Part shown: piece after piece, positions 4,757 to 5,576 of the stretch
Layout of the letters: each line of letters begins with the position of its first letter
Numbering within the stretch: the first letter of the stretch is position 1
Assembly (NCBI GenBank): GCA_003522805.1
Contig: DPIB01000181.1
Location: 1-5,576, forward strand
Direction: 5' to 3'
DNA: 5,576 nt
Origin: Fervidobacterium sp.
Lineage (GTDB): Bacteria > Thermotogota > Thermotogae > Thermotogales > Fervidobacteriaceae
Position numbers and translations under genes: made by a program
Notes under the pieces: generated by a model
What the model was told of the DNA's origin: nothing
Databases searched by the model: none
What the model saw: the letters and a program-made list of their open reading frames with translations, nothing else

Positions 4757-5576
4757 TGCTTTCGTTCTCCCCTTCACTGTTTTCATGTCTGCCATTTGCA
4801 CTATTAATACACTTGCTCGATGCAAGATGCCTTTGCATGATCTTAACAGCATTCGTAGCTGCACCAACTCGCAGATTATCTGCAACAACCCAAATTCCAA
4901 AAGTATGTGCATCGAACAATCTTGTTCTTGAAACATGCACTAAATCATCCCCTGCTATCTCTAACGGAGTTATTACATCATCATGTAGGACGATATCCTC
5001 TCCACTCGTAATTGTCTCGATGAGGTCATCCTTACTCATAATTGGGAATAGAGTCCTTGCAACGATACTCTCCGAATGACCTATTCTGACTGGCACACGA
5101 ACTGCTGTTGGGAATATTTCGATTGAGCGTGAATTGAAGATCTTTTTTGTCTCGTTGATCATCTTCCACTCCTCGTCTGTTATATCATTGTTCAACTCTC
5201 CTATAACTGGAATCACGTTGTGTGCTATTTGCTTTCCAAAAACACTCGTTTCACTACCTCCATTCAGTTGCTCGTCAAACTCCATAACTGCCTTATCCCC
5301 AGCACCTGAAACAGCTTGGTAGGTAGAAACAATGATCTCACTCAGATTATAGCGATCATGAATCCTGTAAAGAGCAAGCACCATTTGAATAGTAGAACAA
5401 TTTGGATTTGCAACTATTCCCTTGTAATTCTTGAGCAGATGTCCATTAATTTCAGGTACGACGAGTGGTACTTCTGGTGCCATTCTGAATGCAGACGAGT
5501 TGTCTATAACCGTAGTACCGTTTGCTGTGGCGATGGGAGCAAACTTTCTTGACACTTCAGCGTCGACAGAGAAAAG
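4725..5576 (-). CDS. asd: Aspartate-semialdehyde dehydrogenase, N-terminus missing at the window edge
   Basis: This enzyme reduces aspartyl phosphate to aspartate semialdehyde with NADPH, supplying DapA. The frame is open to the right edge (no true start visible; codon 5555-5553 is an internal GTG), giving 283 residues. Roughly 60 N-terminal residues with the NADP-binding glycine motif are outside. Counting from the edge, the catalytic cysteine is Cys60 in N-P-N-C-S-T (codon 5399-5397), Gln87 is in S-T-Y-Q-A-V-S-G-A-G, and the substrate-binding Arg and active-site His are Arg164 and His167 in V-R-I-G-H-S-E. The family core ends near N-L-R-V-G-A-A-T-N-A-V-K-I. After it comes an unusual hydrophilic tail of about 31 residues (4725-4820) rich in Asn, Glu and Ser that overlaps the dapF start by 32 nt. 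It is the most upstream visible gene, and any leader or riboswitch would lie to the right of the window. Confidence 0.95.
   Translation of the reverse strand, partial: LFSVDAEVSRKFAPIATANGTTVIDNSSAFRMAPEVPLVVPEINGHLLKNYKGIVANPNCSTIQMVLALYRIHDRYNLSEIIVSTYQAVSGAGDKAVMEFDEQLNGGSETSVFGKQIAHNVIPVIGELNNDITDEEWKMINETKKIFNSRSIEIFPTAVRVPVRIGHSESIVARTLFPIMSKDDLIETITSGEDIVLHDDVITPLEIAGDDLVHVSRTRLFDAHTFGIWVVADNLRVGAATNAVKIMQRHLASSKCINSANGRHENSEGENESNENREVLSNR

Noticed and set aside
4795..4830. Programmed frameshift at the end of asd reaching the TAA TAG pair
   Set aside because: I see no slippery heptamer or downstream structure; a past indel is a simpler explanation for the out-of-frame stops.
4757..4936. 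60-residue N-terminal extension of DapF
   Set aside because: It lies over conserved Asd coding sequence in another frame, and the DapF family starts at M-R-I-E-R-Y-S-A-T-G-N.
4630..5079. 149-codon open frame on the plus strand opposite asd/dapF
   Set aside because: It is antisense to clearly conserved Asd and DapF coding sequence, has a low-complexity Ser/Leu-rich product, and no ribosome binding site or family resemblance.

Overview
This window holds most of a lysine / diaminopimelate (DAP) biosynthesis operon, read entirely on the minus strand (right to left). At its downstream end the operon is cut by a TnpB-carrying insertion sequence of the IS200/IS605 (IS605/IS1341-like) superfamily, which reads on the plus strand. 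The proteins resemble Thermotogota versions most closely. The order asd-dapF-dapA-dapB-dapH-lysC matches the lysine cluster I recall from Thermotoga maritima, and the DapA and DapB sequences align by eye along their length with the T. maritima proteins. I therefore suggest a thermophilic Thermotogota bacterium, possibly of the Fervidobacterium/Thermosipho group. The genus cannot be fixed from the sequence alone.

Layout in transcription order: asd (4725-5576, 5' end outside the window), dapF (4010-4756), dapA (3097-4017), dapB (2423-3097), dapH (1613-2368), lysC (392-1594), and the first ~53 codons of an ArgD/PatA-type class III aminotransferase (~193-351). Packing is tight: asd/dapF overlap by 32 nt, dapF/dapA by 8 nt and dapA/dapB by 1 nt. 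The later gaps are 54, 18 and 40 nt. No promoter or terminator lies between the genes, so they are probably one transcript whose promoter lies beyond the right edge. No stretch over 300 bases is gene-free.

Pathway logic: LysC phosphorylates aspartate and Asd makes aspartate semialdehyde. DapA condenses it with pyruvate and DapB reduces the product to tetrahydrodipicolinate. DapH N-acetylates that, a class III aminotransferase would make N-acetyl-LL-DAP, a deacetylase (not in the window) frees LL-DAP, and DapF epimerises it to meso-DAP for lysine. The interrupted gene is in the right place to be the missing aminotransferase.

Left end: positions 2-142 (plus) encode the last 46 residues of TnpB, including the RuvC-III motif. 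A bulged hairpin at 159-185 and the element's right end at about 190-193 follow. The flank just beyond the right end is argD coding sequence, so the omega-RNA (reRNA) guide would match argD. The points most worth a second look are this insertion with its argD-matching guide, a triplicated ATGAGTGA start region in dapA, an odd hydrophilic tail on Asd that runs into dapF, and start codons for lysC and dapH that differ from the longest reading frame. I see no evidence for a wholly new system here.
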